A stretch of 43,883 bases of DNA from Aquabacterium sp. (GCF_016234775.1 NZ_JACRAH010000033.1:1-43883), one strand, 5' to 3'; numbered from the stretch's first letter, positions 8,345 to 18,145 are shown. Translations and numbers: made by a program. The notes: generated from the sequence alone by a model not told the origin.

Positions 8345-9169
8345 TTACTCGTCGCCGAACTTGTAGTCGGTCTTGGCAGACTTCTTCAGGCTCTTGCGGT
8401 AGTCAGCCAGCTTCTGCTGCATCATGTTCTGCGACAACTGGCCCTTCACTTCGTCGAAAGCAGGGAACTGCGCAGCGCGGGTGTCTTCCAGCTTGATGAT
8501 GTGATAGCCGAACTGAGACTTCACGGGGGCATCAGTCGTCTGGCCCTTTTCCAGCTTGGTCAGCGCTTGCGAGAACTCGGGCACGTAGTTGCCAGGGTTG
8601 GCCCAATCCAGATCGCCACCGTTTTCGGCAGAGCCAGGATCCTTCGAGTTCTTCTTGGCCAGGTCTTCAAACTTGGCACCGGCCTTGAGCTGAGCGATCA
8701 GGGCCTTGGCATCTTCTTCCTTCTCGACCAGGATATGGCGAGCACGGTATTCCTTGTCGCCCTTGGTGGCCTTGTACTTGTCGTACTCTGCGCGCACTTC
8801 GGCGTCAGAAGGCTTGTTCTTCTTTTCGAACTCCATGAACAAGGAGCGGAACAGAATGGCCTGACGAGCGAACTCCATCTGGGTCTGGTATTCCTTGCCG
8901 CGCTGCAGACCGAGGCGTTCGGCTTCCTGCACCATGACTTCGCGCAGCACGATCTCGTCCTTCACGCGCTGCTCGAGCTCAGGCGTCTTGACCTGAGGAG
9001 GCTGACCGGGCTGTTGCTGCTTGAGGATCTGTTCCAGCATGGCATCGACGCGTGCGCGGGGCACGGGCTTGCCATTGACGGTGGTGATGTTTTGCGCGAA
9101 CGCCAGCGGTGCAGCCAGCGAGATCGAAACGGCCAGCATGGCAGCCTTGGCGATACGAGAAGTCTTCAT
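8345..9169 (-). CDS. Periplasmic parvulin-type peptidyl-prolyl cis-trans isomerase
   Basis: The 274-residue protein has a signal peptide (residues 1-25, ending LAFAQ), a SurA/PrsA-like N-terminal helical region and a PpiC-type rotamase domain at ~140-235 (YRARHILVEKEEDAKALI, GGDLDW, SQFGYHIIKLED). It is expected to assist folding of exported and outer-membrane proteins. It lies 29 bp after the bolA stop on the same strand and ends the selO-msrB-yciB-bolA-ppi string. The short length and single rotamase domain argue against SurA, which has two. Confidence 0.9.
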   Translation of the reverse strand: MKTSRIAKAAMLAVSISLAAPLAFAQNITTVNGKPVPRARVDAMLEQILKQQQPGQPPQVKTPELEQRVKDEIVLREVMVQEAERLGLQRGKEYQTQMEFARQAILFRSLFMEFEKKNKPSDAEVRAEYDKYKATKGDKEYRARHILVEKEEDAKALIAQLKAGAKFEDLAKKNSKDPGSAENGGDLDWANPGNYVPEFSQALTKLEKGQTTDAPVKSQFGYHIIKLEDTRAAQFPAFDEVKGQLSQNMMQQKLADYRKSLKKSAKTDYKFGDE

Positions 9170-9198
9170 GATGAGCAGTAAAAGCTTTCTAAGGATGT

Positions 9199-9474
9199 TC
9201 AGACGGGCTCGGCTTTGATCGCAAGAGCGTGAACGCCCTGAGGAATCAAATCGCGCAGGGCATCATACACAAGCCGGTGACGCTGAACGTGTGTCAATCC
9301 GTTGAAGCAACGCGCCTTGATCTGCACCGAAAAGTGCGTACCAGAGCCCGTGCCATTGGATCCGGCATGGCCCGCGTGCTGGCTGCTGTCGTCCGACACG
9401 GCGCAGGCTTCGGGCTGCAAAGCCTCGCGCAGTGCGGCTTCTAGCTGACCGGCAGTAATGGAAGCGTCACTCAT
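9199..9474 (-). CDS. bolA: BolA family protein
   Basis: This is a 91-residue protein of the BolA/YrbA class. The C-terminal half has the BolA pattern FNGLTHVQRHRLVYDALRDL followed by VHALAIKA. Family members bind monothiol glutaredoxins and act in iron-sulfur trafficking or as stress-linked regulators. The start could be ATG 9474 or the adjacent ATG 9477; the AGAGG motif is better spaced for 9474. A His/Ser/Gly-rich insert (SSQHAGHAGSNGTGSG) extends the loop where the family is normally shorter. The next gene downstream is the parvulin, and yciB lies ~25 bp upstream. Confidence 0.85.
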   Translation of the reverse strand: MSDASITAGQLEAALREALQPEACAVSDDSSQHAGHAGSNGTGSGTHFSVQIKARCFNGLTHVQRHRLVYDALRDLIPQGVHALAIKAEPV

Positions 9475-9500
9475 CATGGACCTCTTTGATGACAGTTGGT

Positions 9501-10136
9501 TCAATCGGCTTTGCTGTTTTCTTCGGGGACCATGTGGCGACTGAGATACAGGCCCTGCGCCAGGGTAAACACCAAGGTGAACCCCAGACTGCCCCACATC
9601 TTGAAGCTCACCCACGTATCCAGCGGGAAATTGAAGGCCACCCACAGGTTGAGCACGCCCATGCTGGCAAAGAACAGCACCCAGGCCCAACCCAGCGTGC
9701 GCCACACCGCATCGGGCGCTTCGATCTGCCCGCCCATCATCTGAGCCAGCATCTTGCGGCCCAGCACGATTTCGGTGACCAGGAAGCCCAGCGACATCAA
9801 CCAGTAGATGACGGTCGGCTTCCATTTGATGAAGGTTTCATCGTGGAACCACAGCGTCAGGCCGCCCAGCACCACCACGATCACCAACCCTGCCCACAGC
9901 ATCTTGTCCACGGGCTTGCGCATGGCCTTGAGCACCACGACCTGCAGCAGCGTGGCCGCGATGACCACCACGGTCGCCAGCAAGACGGGTGCCTCGGTTA
10001 CGCCCACCGCACCGCCCGACACGGCAAAGCCCAGGTGCTGCGTCATCCAGTGCGCCACCAGATCCTTGTGCCCTTCCGCCCACTTGAAGCTGGCAAAGAA
10101 CAGGATGATGGGCAGCAGGTCGAAAAATATCTTCAT
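9501..10136 (-). CDS. yciB: YciB (IspA/septation protein A) inner-membrane protein
   Basis: The 211-residue, five-to-six-helix membrane protein begins MKIFFDLLPIILFFASFK, which is diagnostic of YciB/septation protein A, and also has KPTVIYWLMSLGFL and WRTLGWAWVLFFA. The family affects cell envelope and septation and probably interacts with elongation and division complexes. The start at 10136 was chosen by family alignment; an upstream in-frame codon at 10223 adds 29 atypical charged residues. It is co-oriented with msrB (41 bp upstream) and bolA. Confidence 0.9.
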   Translation of the reverse strand: MKIFFDLLPIILFFASFKWAEGHKDLVAHWMTQHLGFAVSGGAVGVTEAPVLLATVVVIAATLLQVVVLKAMRKPVDKMLWAGLVIVVVLGGLTLWFHDETFIKWKPTVIYWLMSLGFLVTEIVLGRKMLAQMMGGQIEAPDAVWRTLGWAWVLFFASMGVLNLWVAFNFPLDTWVSFKMWGSLGFTLVFTLAQGLYLSRHMVPEENSKAD

Positions 10137-10177
10137 GAGTTGGACGACCCGACCAGCGAGCCGCAAGTTACCGCGAT

Positions 10178-10582
10178 CTACTTGTCGCGCGGCACGAAGT
10201 CTAGCGCGGCCGAGTTGATGCAATAACGCTCACCCGTGGGTTGGGGGCCATCGTCGAACACATGGCCCAGATGCGCGCCGCAGTTCTGGCAACGCACTTC
10301 CACGCGAATCATGCCGTGCGTGTGGTCGGCCACGCGCTCGATGATGCCGTCCTCGGCGGGCTGCCAGTAGCTTGGCCAGCCACAGCCCGCATCGAACTTG
10401 GTGTCGGACTCGAACAGCTTGGCGCCACAGCAAATGCACTTGTAGGCGCCATCTTCAAAGTGATCCCAGAAGCGACCCGTGAAGGCGTGCTCGGTCGCCG
10501 CCTGGCGGGTGACCTGGTAATCCATGGGGTCGAGCTGGGCGCGCCATTCGGCGTCGGTCTTCTTGACTTTGTAGTCGGTCAT
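10178..10582 (-). CDS. msrB: Peptide-methionine (R)-S-oxide reductase MsrB
   Basis: The 134-residue protein repairs methionine-R-sulfoxide in proteins. Two CxxC zinc motifs are visible (Cys49/Cys52 and Cys98/Cys101), along with the catalytic Cys121 in RYCINSAAL and a possible recycling Cys67 (AGCGWPSYW). There is no signal peptide, so it is cytosolic. Its ATG overlaps the selO stop codon by 4 bp (ATGA), which implies translational coupling. The pairing joins two oxidative-stress functions, since SelO AMPylation has been linked to redox homeostasis. Confidence 0.95.
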   Translation of the reverse strand: MTDYKVKKTDAEWRAQLDPMDYQVTRQAATEHAFTGRFWDHFEDGAYKCICCGAKLFESDTKFDAGCGWPSYWQPAEDGIIERVADHTHGMIRVEVRCQNCGAHLGHVFDDGPQPTGERYCINSAALDFVPRDK

Positions 10583-12135
10583 GATGAGCAGGAGACTTCA
10601 ATGGCCTGGGCCCATTCGGGCGGGAACCCCGCATCGGCTTCGGCGCCGGGCTGTTCGTCGAACGGCGTTTGCAGAAGTTGATACAGGCGCTGCACCTCAC
10701 TGTAGTCGCCCTTCTGCGCTTGCTGAATGGCCACTTGCGCCATGTGGTTGCGCAACACGTAGACCGGGTTGACGCGGCGCATGCGCGCAGCACGATCGGC
10801 ATCAACGCTGTCTTCAGCCCTCAAACGCTCGGTGTACTGCACGGCCCACGCATCAAAGGCGGCACGGTCCAGGAAGAGATCGCGCACAGGCGCATTGGCG
10901 GGATGATCCGGTGGCACATCACTGCGGAAATCACACAGGCGGCGGAAGGTGATCGTGAAGTCCGCCTTGCCCGATGCCATGGCCTGCAGCAACTCGACGG
11001 CGAGCTTGCCGTCGTCGTCCTGCTCGGTGTGCAAGCCCAGCTTGGCACGCCAGCGTGCGCGCATGGCCTGAGGGAAGCGCTGCTCGTAAGTCTGCAGCAC
11101 GTCGATCACGATCTGGTTGTCGTCCTTGGCTTCTGGGATCAAAGGCAGCAAGGCTTGCGCCAGCGCGCGCAGGTTCCAGTAGCCGATCTGCGGCTGGTTG
11201 TTCCACGAGTAGCGCCCATGGTCATCGGAGTGATTGCAGATGTGGTTCGGATCGAACGCATCCAGAAAGCCGAAGGGACCGTAGTCGATCGTCAGGCCCA
11301 GGATGGACATGTTGTCCGTGTTCATCACGCCATGACAGAAGCCGACAGACTGCCAGTGCGCCATCAGCTCGGCCGTGCGCGCCACCACCACGTCCAGCAA
11401 GGCCAGGGCACGGTTGGGCGCATCCTGCAACTCAGGGAAATGGTGGCTGACCACAAAATCGACCAGGGCCTTCAAGGCCTCGTGATGCCCGTCCTCACCA
11501 CTGTGCGCGAAGTGTTCGAAATGCCCGAAGCGGATGAAGCTGGGCGCCACGCGCGACACCACCGCGGCCGTCTCGATGGTCTCGCGGCGCACCGGCTGCG
11601 GCGACGCAACCAGGCTCAAAGCCCGTGTGGTGGGAATACCCAGGCCATGCATGGCCTCGCTGCAAAGAAACTCGCGGATGGACGAGCGCAACACGGCGCG
11701 GCCGTCGGCCCGCCGCGAATAAGGTGTGGCCCCTGCACCCTTGAGTTGCACCTCCTGCGGGCCGATCGGGCTGTCGACTTCACCGAGCAGCAAGGCTCGG
11801 CCATCACCGAGTTGCCCGGCCCACACGCCGAACTGGTGTCCGCTGTACACCGACGCAAAAGGCGCCATGCCAGGCCAGACGGCATTGCCACTGAACACGT
11901 TCAAGGCCAGCGGATCCTGATGCCACCCCTGCGGCCAATCCAACTCGCGCGCCAGCCCCTGGTTGAGCAGCACCCATCGCGGCATGGCCAGGGCATCGCC
12001 TTGCCATGCCGTCCCCAGCGCCACGCCCAGATCACGCTGGAGCTGCTCGCTCAAACCGGCATAGCGGTTGCGCCAGCGCTCAGCTTGCGGCGACCAGGAA
12101 AAATTCTGTAAAGGGATGTGAGGCAGGGCAGACAT
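10579..12135 (-). CDS. selO: SelO/YdiU protein adenylyltransferase
   Basis: This UPF0061/SelO family pseudokinase transfers AMP rather than phosphate to protein hydroxyl groups. Family hallmarks visible are [18 protein letters not shown] near residue 100, [31 protein letters not shown] and [14 protein letters not shown]. Bacterial SelO often ends in a selenocysteine or cysteine motif; here the C-terminus reads EVSCSS, with an ordinary Cys codon. I prefer the start at 12135 ([14 protein letters not shown]) over 12153 by family resemblance. It is first in the selO-msrB-yciB-bolA-ppi string and divergent from uppP. Confidence 0.93.
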   Translation of the reverse strand: MSALPHIPLQNFSWSPQAERWRNRYAGLSEQLQRDLGVALGTAWQGDALAMPRWVLLNQGLARELDWPQGWHQDPLALNVFSGNAVWPGMAPFASVYSGHQFGVWAGQLGDGRALLLGEVDSPIGPQEVQLKGAGATPYSRRADGRAVLRSSIREFLCSEAMHGLGIPTTRALSLVASPQPVRRETIETAAVVSRVAPSFIRFGHFEHFAHSGEDGHHEALKALVDFVVSHHFPELQDAPNRALALLDVVVARTAELMAHWQSVGFCHGVMNTDNMSILGLTIDYGPFGFLDAFDPNHICNHSDDHGRYSWNNQPQIGYWNLRALAQALLPLIPEAKDDNQIVIDVLQTYEQRFPQAMRARWRAKLGLHTEQDDDGKLAVELLQAMASGKADFTITFRRLCDFRSDVPPDHPANAPVRDLFLDRAAFDAWAVQYTERLRAEDSVDADRAARMRRVNPVYVLRNHMAQVAIQQAQKGDYSEVQRLYQLLQTPFDEQPGAEADAGFPPEWAQAIEVSCSS

Positions 12136-12234
12136 GTGGCGCAGTTTAGACAAGCCCCCCTGTCCCTGGGGCCAGGTCGGCTAATACCCGTCTGCGTGCT
12201 GTCCTAAGATGCGGCACCCATTGACTCTTGCAGG

Positions 12235-13086
12235 ATGCCAGCCGTGGATATTGTGCTGTTCATGAAATCAGCCCTCATGGGTATCGTGGAAGGGCTCACG
12301 GAGTTCCTGCCTATTTCGAGCACGGGGCACCTGATCCTGGCCGACTCCCTGCTGGAGTTCTCCCGCGCCACGGGGTCGGACAAGGCCAAGGTCTTCGAAA
12401 TCGCCATCCAGACGGGCGCCATCTTCGCCGTGATCCTGGTTTACATGCAGCGCATCAAGGAGACCATCGCGGGCATGTTCTCCGATCCAAAAGCGCAGCG
12501 CTTTACCATCAATGTGCTCATCGGCTTCCTGCCAGCCGTGGTCATGGGTCTGGCTGTGGGCAAGGTCGTGAAGGCCCATCTTTTCACCCCCACGGTCGTA
12601 GCCACCACCTTCATCCTGGGTGGCGTGATCATCCTGATCGCCGAGCGATTTGCGGGCCAACGCCCGACACAGCGCGTTGAAACGATCGACGACATGACCC
12701 CCATGGACGCGATCAAGGTGGGCCTGATCCAGTGCCTGGCGCTGATCCCTGGCACCAGCCGCTCCGGCGCCACCATCATCGGCGGCATGCTGATGGGCCT
12801 GTCGCGCAAGGCCGCCACCGACTACAGCTTCTTCCTGGGCATCCCGACACTGGTTGGCGCTGGCGCTTATAGCCTCTACAAGGACCGCGCCCTGCTGTCG
12901 ATCGATGACCTGCCCCTGTTCAGCGTGGGTCTGGTGTTCGCCTTCGTGTCAGCCTGGATCTGTGTGCGCTGGTTGATCCGCTATGTGTCCAGCCACGACT
13001 TCGTTCCCTTTGCCTGGTACCGCATCGCCTTCGGCATCTTCATCCTGGTGTCGGCCAATATGGGTTGGGTGATCTGGGCCGACTGA
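12235..13086 (+). CDS. uppP: Undecaprenyl-diphosphatase UppP (BacA)
   Basis: The 283-residue integral membrane protein recycles undecaprenyl pyrophosphate to the monophosphate lipid carrier for peptidoglycan and surface polysaccharides. Both signature motifs are present: [17 protein letters not shown] from residue 19 and the [10 protein letters not shown] loop near 175. Multiple hydrophobic helices and full family length support an intact gene. It is a stand-alone plus-strand gene after the divergent selO. Confidence 0.95.
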   Translation: MPAVDIVLFMKSALMGIVEGLTEFLPISSTGHLILADSLLEFSRATGSDKAKVFEIAIQTGAIFAVILVYMQRIKETIAGMFSDPKAQRFTINVLIGFLPAVVMGLAVGKVVKAHLFTPTVVATTFILGGVIILIAERFAGQRPTQRVETIDDMTPMDAIKVGLIQCLALIPGTSRSGATIIGGMLMGLSRKAATDYSFFLGIPTLVGAGAYSLYKDRALLSIDDLPLFSVGLVFAFVSAWICVRWLIRYVSSHDFVPFAWYRIAFGIFILVSANMGWVIWAD

Positions 13087-13127
13087 CCCCGCCACGCAGC
13101 ATGGCTTCTCAGGCGCAAAATAGCGGG

Positions 13128-13952
13128 ATGCGCCTGAGACAAGAAGCCCTGCAGGTCCTGCTGATCTGCGATCCCCACACCAAAGCCGCCGCCACACAGG
13201 CACTGAGCGCGGCCTACCTTCAAGCTCACCGGGATGGTGGCCTGGACGAGGCCGACCGGAACGAAGCGCTCAAACTGAGCGCCGAGCAAGCCGCCACCAT
13301 GCCCGGGCGCCCTGCCCGCCCCGCCCTGGTATCGGCCACGCAGGTGCCCTCCCGCTCGCCGTTCACGCCAGAAGGCCGCGCGGCCCTGCTGCACGCCATC
13401 TGCCACATCGAATTCAACGCCATCAACCTGGCGCTGGATGCCGTCTGGCGCTTTGCCTGCATGCCCGCCGCGTTCTATGGCGACTGGCTGCAGGTCGCAG
13501 CAGAAGAAGCCGAACACTTCAGCTTGCTTCGCGCGCACCTGCAATCCATGGGCGCCAACTATGGTGATTTCGATGCCCACGACGGCCTGTGGACCATGTG
13601 CGAAAGAACCAAGGACGACATCCTGGCGCGCATGGCTCTGGTGCCCCGCACCCTGGAAGCCCGCGGGCTGGACGCCACACCGCTGATCCAGGACAAACTG
13701 ACACGCGCCGGCGACCACGAAGCCGTGGCCATTCTGGACATCATCCTGCGCGACGAGGTGGGCCACGTGGCCATCGGCAACCGCTGGTTCCACCACCTGT
13801 GCCAGGAACGCGGGCTGGATGCCCTGAGCCTGTACCCAAAGCTGGTCAAACAGTACGACGCGCCACGCATGCGCCCGCCCTTCAACGAAGCGGCCCGCAA
13901 GGCTGCCGGCTTCACTGAAGACGAGATGGCTTTTCTACTCGGCGTGGACTGA
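13128..13952 (+). CDS. DUF455 family ferritin-like protein
   Basis: The ~274-residue protein begins MRLRQEALQVLL, the usual start of betaproteobacterial DUF455 proteins. Carboxylate/histidine motifs arranged as in di-iron ferritin-like helical bundles are visible: HIEFNAINLALD, EEAEHFSLL and RDEVGHVAIGNRWF. The family is related in fold to MiaE-type tRNA hydroxylases, but no reaction is established. Starts at 13101 or 13128 are both possible and neither has a good ribosome binding site; 13128 fits the family. It closely follows uppP. Confidence 0.85.
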   Translation: MRLRQEALQVLLICDPHTKAAATQALSAAYLQAHRDGGLDEADRNEALKLSAEQAATMPGRPARPALVSATQVPSRSPFTPEGRAALLHAICHIEFNAINLALDAVWRFACMPAAFYGDWLQVAAEEAEHFSLLRAHLQSMGANYGDFDAHDGLWTMCERTKDDILARMALVPRTLEARGLDATPLIQDKLTRAGDHEAVAILDIILRDEVGHVAIGNRWFHHLCQERGLDALSLYPKLVKQYDAPRMRPPFNEAARKAAGFTEDEMAFLLGVD

Positions 13953-13964
13953 GCCACCAGGCGC

Positions 13965-14873
13965 TCACCCCCTGGGGTGATGTTTGGCGTGCAACTGCCG
14001 CAGGCGCTCCCGCGCCACATGCGTGTAGACCTGGGTGGTCGAAATATCAGCATGGCCCAGCAGCATCTGCACCACGCGCAAGTCGGCGCCGTGGTTCAAC
14101 AAGTGTGTGGCGAACGCATGCCGCAAGGTGTGAGGCGACAAAGGCTGCGTGATACCCGCCAGCATCGCGTACTTCTTGATGAGCTTCCAGAACATCTGGC
14201 GCGTCATCGGGCCACCGCGTGCGGTCACAAACAGCGCATCACTGACCTGGCTGCCCAGAATCAGCCCCCGGCCCTGGCTCACATAGCGCGCCAGCCACTC
14301 GCCCGCCTCGGCACCAAACGGCACCAGGCGCTCCTTGCTGCCCTTGCCCATGATGCGCAGCACGCCTTCATTCATCCCCACGTGCACGGACTTGAGTTCC
14401 ACCAGTTCGCTGACGCGCAGCCCGCTGGCGTAGAGCAACTCCAGCATGGCCCGATCCCGCAGACCGATGGGCTCGTGGATGTCAGGTTCAGCCAGCAGTG
14501 CTTCCACCTGATGCTCGCTGAGTGTGCCCGGCATACGCATGCGCTGACGAGGCGCATCCATGCGCACGGTGGGGTCGGCCGCGCACAGGTTCTCGCGCAC
14601 GGCCCACCGGTAGAAGCGCCGGAACACGCTCAAGCGCCGCCCCGCCGATGAAGGCTGAGACCCCGCATGCCGGGCTGTGGCATAGCCCTGCAGATCCGGC
14701 TCGGATGCCGTCACCAGCGTATGCCCCTGTTTCTGGGCCGTCAACCATTGCGCCAGGCCTTGCAGATCCCGTCTGTAGGCCGCCAGCGTGTTGGCGCTCA
14801 GGCCGTCTTCCAGCCAGAGCGCATCGATGAAGCGATCCAGATGCGGATCGTCTGATGACTCAGTAGCCGCCAC
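13965..14873 (-). CDS. xerD: Site-specific tyrosine recombinase XerD
   Basis: The 302-residue protein acts with XerC at the dif site to resolve chromosome dimers. It has an N-terminal SAM-like core-binding domain (residues 10-95) and a catalytic domain with Arg153 ([11 protein letters not shown]), Lys177, His248 and Arg251 ([12 protein letters not shown]), His274 ([11 protein letters not shown]) and Tyr283 (VYTHV). All active-site residues are intact. Its start overlaps the end of the chalcone-isomerase-like gene by 14 bp, so both are co-transcribed. Confidence 0.93.
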   Translation of the reverse strand: MAATESSDDPHLDRFIDALWLEDGLSANTLAAYRRDLQGLAQWLTAQKQGHTLVTASEPDLQGYATARHAGSQPSSAGRRLSVFRRFYRWAVRENLCAADPTVRMDAPRQRMRMPGTLSEHQVEALLAEPDIHEPIGLRDRAMLELLYASGLRVSELVELKSVHVGMNEGVLRIMGKGSKERLVPFGAEAGEWLARYVSQGRGLILGSQVSDALFVTARGGPMTRQMFWKLIKKYAMLAGITQPLSPHTLRHAFATHLLNHGADLRVVQMLLGHADISTTQVYTHVARERLRQLHAKHHPRG

Positions 14874-15498
14874 GCAGCAGCCCTTCCCTCATGCGGCGGT
14901 CCACCGGGTGCTCGCCCACGAAGATCTTCAGCACGGCCCGATACAGGTCATCACCGGCCACCGCAGTGCCTACCGCCTTGTCGTTGACGCGCAGGTGCAC
15001 GCCCTTGTCAGGGATGAAATCCAGATCCAGGGTGTCGCCAGGCTTGAGATCACCCACGCTGTCGATCAGGCCGGCCAGCCGCGCCAGGCGCTCGCTCAGC
15101 CTGGCCAGCACCTCGGGCGGCTCGTGGTCTTCAATGCGCCCCGTCAGTGACTTGGTGAGCTCATGGCTGGGTGCACTGAGCATGATCTTCAGGCGGATGC
15201 GTTTGGGGCCCGGCATCGCCAGCAACTGCCCCGCGTCCTTGCTGGGGGCCGCCACATACAAACCGGCCACAAAAGCCTTGACCCAGGCCACGCCCCGCAG
15301 CCCCAGGCCGTTGAGGCGCAGAGTGCGATCGCCCAGCACGGTCGTCGCCTCGAAGCGCTGCCCTTCCAGCGAGGGCATGCGCACCTCGGAAGCGCTCTGC
15401 GCACACGCCGGCAAACCCGCGCCAACCGACAGCCCCAGCAGCATCGCCGCCATACCTGCCTGGCGCGCGAACCGCCTCATCCACATTGCCTTGTGCAT
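14860..15498 (-). CDS. Chalcone isomerase-like exported protein
   Basis: The 212-residue protein has a signal peptide (residues ~1-34, ending PACAQ) and a domain like the bacterial chalcone-isomerase-like family ([20 protein letters not shown], then [17 protein letters not shown]). Bacterial members have unknown function, and enzymatic activity should not be assumed. I chose ATG 15498 because a GAGG motif lies ~6 nt upstream. An open frame extends to 15801 but overlaps the start of the divergent trmB gene. Confidence 0.82.
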   Translation of the reverse strand: MHKAMWMRRFARQAGMAAMLLGLSVGAGLPACAQSASEVRMPSLEGQRFEATTVLGDRTLRLNGLGLRGVAWVKAFVAGLYVAAPSKDAGQLLAMPGPKRIRLKIMLSAPSHELTKSLTGRIEDHEPPEVLARLSERLARLAGLIDSVGDLKPGDTLDLDFIPDKGVHLRVNDKAVGTAVAGDDLYRAVLKIFVGEHPVDRRMREGLLRGGY

Positions 15499-15688
15499 TG
15501 AATCCTCATTGACGACCAGCCGCCATCCAACCCTTGCTAGCGAAGCATGTTGCCATGCGCAGCGAAAGGCCGTGAAACCTCCAACGCCCGGCCCAGCAAG
15601 ACGGCTGACAACTCCCCCCCGACTTGACGTAAAGCTTTGTCTACCCTTCGGGAAAGCGGAACAGGCCACCCCGACTAAAATCCGCGAC

Positions 15689-16456
15689 ATGCAAGACAGT
15701 AACCGCCCCCAGGACGCCGAAACAGGCCTCCCCGATTCCGCCCCTGCCGACGCCCCTGAAGCGCCCAACCTGGGAGACCTGCCCCCGCACGCCCGCACCA
15801 TCCGCAGCTATGTGATGCGCGCCGGCCGCACGACGGAAGCCCAAGGCAAGGCCCTGGCCGAACTCGGCCCGCGCTTCCTGCTGCCCTATCAGGAGCAAAT
15901 GCTGGATCTGCCCGCCACGTTTGGCCGCACGGCGCCTGTGGTGCTGGAAATCGGTTTTGGCATGGGTGACGCCACGGCCAAGATTGCCGAAGGCCAACCC
16001 GACACGGACTACATCGGCTGCGAAGTGCACGAACCTGGCGTGGGCGCCCTGCTCAAGCAGATTGGTGATCGCGGCCTGAGCAACCTGCGCCTGATTCGGC
16101 ACGATGCCGTGATGGTGCTGGAAAACATGATCCCGCCGGGCTCGCTGGCAGGCATCCACATCTTCTTCCCCGACCCCTGGCACAAGAAGCGCCACAACAA
16201 GCGCCGCTTGATCCAGTCGCCCCTGGTGGCCAAGCTGGTGACGCATCTGGCCCCTGGTGGCTACCTGCACTGTGCCACCGACTGGGAACCCTACGCCCAG
16301 CAGATGCTGGAGGTCCTGGGTGCCGAGCCTGCCCTGGTCAACACCGCCGAGGGCTATGCAGAAAAGCCTGCTTACCGCCCCCTGACCAAGTTCGAAAACC
16401 GCGGCCTGAAGCTGGGCCACGGCGTGTGGGATCTGGTGTTCCGCAAGAAGGCCTGA
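15689..16456 (+). CDS. trmB: tRNA (guanine-N7-)-methyltransferase TrmB
   Basis: The 255-residue SAM-dependent enzyme makes m7G46 in the tRNA variable loop. Visible motifs are the SAM-binding [14 protein letters not shown], the conserved [19 protein letters not shown] and the [10 protein letters not shown] segment. The N-terminus has a Pro/Ala/Asp-rich ~35-residue extension common in Burkholderiales. The start at 15689 follows the end of homology. It is the last clearly core-genome gene before the accessory region. Confidence 0.95.
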   Translation: MQDSNRPQDAETGLPDSAPADAPEAPNLGDLPPHARTIRSYVMRAGRTTEAQGKALAELGPRFLLPYQEQMLDLPATFGRTAPVVLEIGFGMGDATAKIAEGQPDTDYIGCEVHEPGVGALLKQIGDRGLSNLRLIRHDAVMVLENMIPPGSLAGIHIFFPDPWHKKRHNKRRLIQSPLVAKLVTHLAPGGYLHCATDWEPYAQQMLEVLGAEPALVNTAEGYAEKPAYRPLTKFENRGLKLGHGVWDLVFRKKA

Positions 16457-16460
16457 CAAG

Positions 16461-16491
16461 AAAAAACCCGCAGGTCCGAAGGACCGGCGGG
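16461..16491 (-). terminator. Intrinsic terminator reading leftward, next to the trmB end
   Basis: The stem is CCCGC plus GGTCC against GGACC plus GCGGG, with a GAA loop and two single-base bulges. Six A residues on its left read as a T run on the minus strand. It lacks a T run on the plus strand, so it fits the minus-strand gene at 16659-17126 better than trmB. Confidence 0.65.
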
Positions 16492-16658
16492 CGCAAAGCG
16501 CAACGCTGTCATCACGATGCACTACCGGCTCAGGGAGGTAAAGCCGGGCCTTGAATCAAGGCAAACGAATGTTAGCGCTTTTGGAATGCCCCTGCAATTT
16601 GTAGCGATACGAAACGATCCCTTGCGTGACTTGCTTCACTCAAATGAAGCCTGCGTCA

Positions 16659-17126
16659 TCAAACTGCGTGCAACCCTGCTCGCAGGCCCGCTTCGTTATC
16701 CAGCACAACCGTGGCAGACATGTTGGCCAAAGCCGTCTTGCCTACATGGCTATAGGCAACAGCGACAAACCATTTTGTAGCCCCGGCATACGTCTGATCT
16801 TGATTGAATTTGGCCAGTTTGGTGGTGTCTGCCACATAGGCCGATGCCAAGGTGGAATGCGAAGAAAAGTGCCCGCTGTTGGTCGGGCTCTCGACCTTGA
16901 GTTCCACCAGATAGATCTGCCCATTCAGCCTGAAGGCCAGATCGACCTTTTTTTGCGATCCCGGGTAACACACCTCAATGCCAAACGTCCCATACAGCTT
17001 GAGCAGGTCGATAGCGATGAAGTTCCTGAGCTGCAACTCGTAGGCACCGCTGACGCTGATCGTGTCAGGAATTTCCGCGCGGATGATGCAGTTCATCACG
17101 ATGTTCAAAAAGTCTTGGGGCGTCAC
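16659..17126 (-). CDS. Small PD-(D/E)XK nuclease-like protein of unknown function
   Basis: The 155-residue protein has an Asp62 (SQKKVDLAF) and, one strand later, Glu75-x-Lys77 (IYLVELKVES). This is the D-(E)xK arrangement of PD-(D/E)XK nucleases with a preceding helix rich in Leu/Ile. The family is not recognised beyond that. GTG 17126 is preferred over TTG 17129 because AGGAG lies 6 nt before it. It stands alone between trmB and the first tRNA-end-like sequence, with its own terminator downstream. It might be an orphan restriction- or repair-type nuclease or a non-catalytic relative. Confidence 0.6.
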   Translation of the reverse strand: MTPQDFLNIVMNCIIRAEIPDTISVSGAYELQLRNFIAIDLLKLYGTFGIEVCYPGSQKKVDLAFRLNGQIYLVELKVESPTNSGHFSSHSTLASAYVADTTKLAKFNQDQTYAGATKWFVAVAYSHVGKTALANMSATVVLDNEAGLRAGLHAV

Positions 17127-17268
17127 CAACTTCTCCTGATATTTGTATCGGACAAGACTAGTGAAGGCCTATCGACAGGTCAATCGACAAGCTAGGGATT
17201 CAGCGCCGCCCAGCGGTATCACTTGCAAAACTGGCGCCCTGACTGTGTGTGAAAAAGAGTCAGAAAGC

Positions 17269-17302
17269 AAAAAACACCAAGTGAATCAATCACTTGGTGT
17301 TT
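17269..17302 (-). terminator. Intrinsic terminator (minus strand) beside a tRNA-end-like sequence
   Basis: A perfect 12-bp stem (AAACACCAAGTG at 17272-17283, CACTTGGTGTTT at 17291-17302) has a 7-nt loop. On the minus strand it continues into six T residues. It lies immediately downstream, in minus orientation, of the tRNA-Ser-like 3' end at 17307-17322, where a tRNA terminator would be expected. Confidence 0.8.
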
Positions 17303-17306
17303 GCAT

Positions 17307-17322
17307 CTGGCGGGAGGGCGTC
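17307..17322 (-). other. Possible att remnant: tRNA-Ser 3'-end-like sequence, copy 1
   Basis: CTGGCGGGAGGGCGTC differs from the second copy at 19376-19392 by one missing A. Read on the minus strand it gives GCCCTCCCGCCA, like the acceptor stem and CCA end of a tRNA-Ser with a G discriminator, followed by a terminator. No tRNA body adjoins it. This is an inference from motif memory and context. Confidence 0.4.
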
Positions 17323-17415
17323 GTTCACATCATGGGCGGCAAGGTGCGTGAATGCTGGCTTTGCGAGCGATTGGATTGAAGCAAGTCCCCCAATAAGTCC
17401 CCCACGTTTGCTGGC

Positions 17416-17808
17416 TCAGCAACTCACAGCCAGCGGGGGCCCTTTTCCAGGGTCAGCAATGAGCACCTCAGCCGGAATGCCCAAGCCTTTGTGAAGCCGC
17501 CGGATCATCGTGAGCGTCAACGGGCGACTGCGAGCAAGCACTTCGTACACGCGGTTGCTGCGACCGATCATCGGCTCCAGGTCTTTGACGGACAAACCGC
17601 TTTGCTCAAGCCGGAACTTGATAGCCTCTATGGGATCAGGCGCCGAGATGGGGAAATGCCTCGCCTCATAGGCCTGAACCAGCGTGGCAAGCACATCCAG
17701 ACGATCTCCGTCAGGCGTACCCAGGTCTGGATCAAGATCCATCAGTGCTGCAATTTCCTGCAAAGCACCCAGGTAGTCATCGTTGGTGTGAATCGGTCGA
17801 ATTTCCAT
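17416..17808 (-). CDS. higA: HigA-like antitoxin (HTH)
   Basis: The 130-residue protein has an N-terminal region typical of HigA-like antitoxins (EIRPIHTNDDYLGALQEI) and a C-terminal helix-turn-helix (GLSVKDLEPMIGRSNRVYEVLA). It is encoded 18 bp after the higB stop on the same strand, the toxin-first order that is characteristic of hig loci. It should neutralise the toxin and repress the operon, probably at the inverted repeat upstream of higB. Confidence 0.88.
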   Translation of the reverse strand: MEIRPIHTNDDYLGALQEIAALMDLDPDLGTPDGDRLDVLATLVQAYEARHFPISAPDPIEAIKFRLEQSGLSVKDLEPMIGRSNRVYEVLARSRPLTLTMIRRLHKGLGIPAEVLIADPGKGPPLAVSC

Positions 17809-17826
17809 GTTGAACCTCCGTGGCCA

Positions 17827-18135
17827 TCAAGCCAGTTCTACGGTTTCAGCGTCTATCGCGTCATACGCCTTGTGCGTGCCAATGAACTTGACATAGACCA
17901 GTTGCAGCTTGTACGAGACTGCTACAACCAGCCGATAGTCGTTGCCTTTGATGTTGAACACCACGCGACGCCCCTTCAAAATGCTGGCATTGCTGTACTG
18001 GGCCTTAATGTCGGATGGCTGCTGCCAATTGGCCTTGCTGGCTTCGGCAAACCAGGCCTTCAGCGCCTGTTCGGCATCTTGGTGATCCGGGTTCTCCCAG
18101 AAGGTTTTCAGGGTGGAAACGGCAATCACTCGCAT
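17827..18135 (-). CDS. higB: HigB-family toxin (mRNA interferase)
   Basis: The 102-residue protein matches the HigB_toxin family: MRVIAVSTLKTFWENPDH at the N-terminus, the WQQPSDIKAQY segment, VFNIKGNDYRLVV, and VYVKFIGTHKAYD at the end. Family members cleave mRNA in association with the ribosome. It is followed at 18 bp by higA. An 8-bp inverted repeat lies 10 bp upstream of its start codon. Confidence 0.9.
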   Translation of the reverse strand: MRVIAVSTLKTFWENPDHQDAEQALKAWFAEASKANWQQPSDIKAQYSNASILKGRRVVFNIKGNDYRLVVAVSYKLQLVYVKFIGTHKAYDAIDAETVELA

Positions 18136-18145
18136 AGATAGATTT

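Noticed and set aside
10669..12111. 480-codon open frame antisense to selO
   Set aside because: It has Arg/His/Gln-rich shadow composition and is opposite a conserved family protein.
14891..15688. Long upstream extension of the trmB frame
   Set aside because: It runs antisense through the chalcone-isomerase-like gene. TrmB family similarity starts after 15689.
16492..16658. Possible tRNA or ncRNA between trmB and the PD-(D/E)XK gene
   Set aside because: Only short imperfect inverted repeats are visible; no cloverleaf or known RNA motif could be built.
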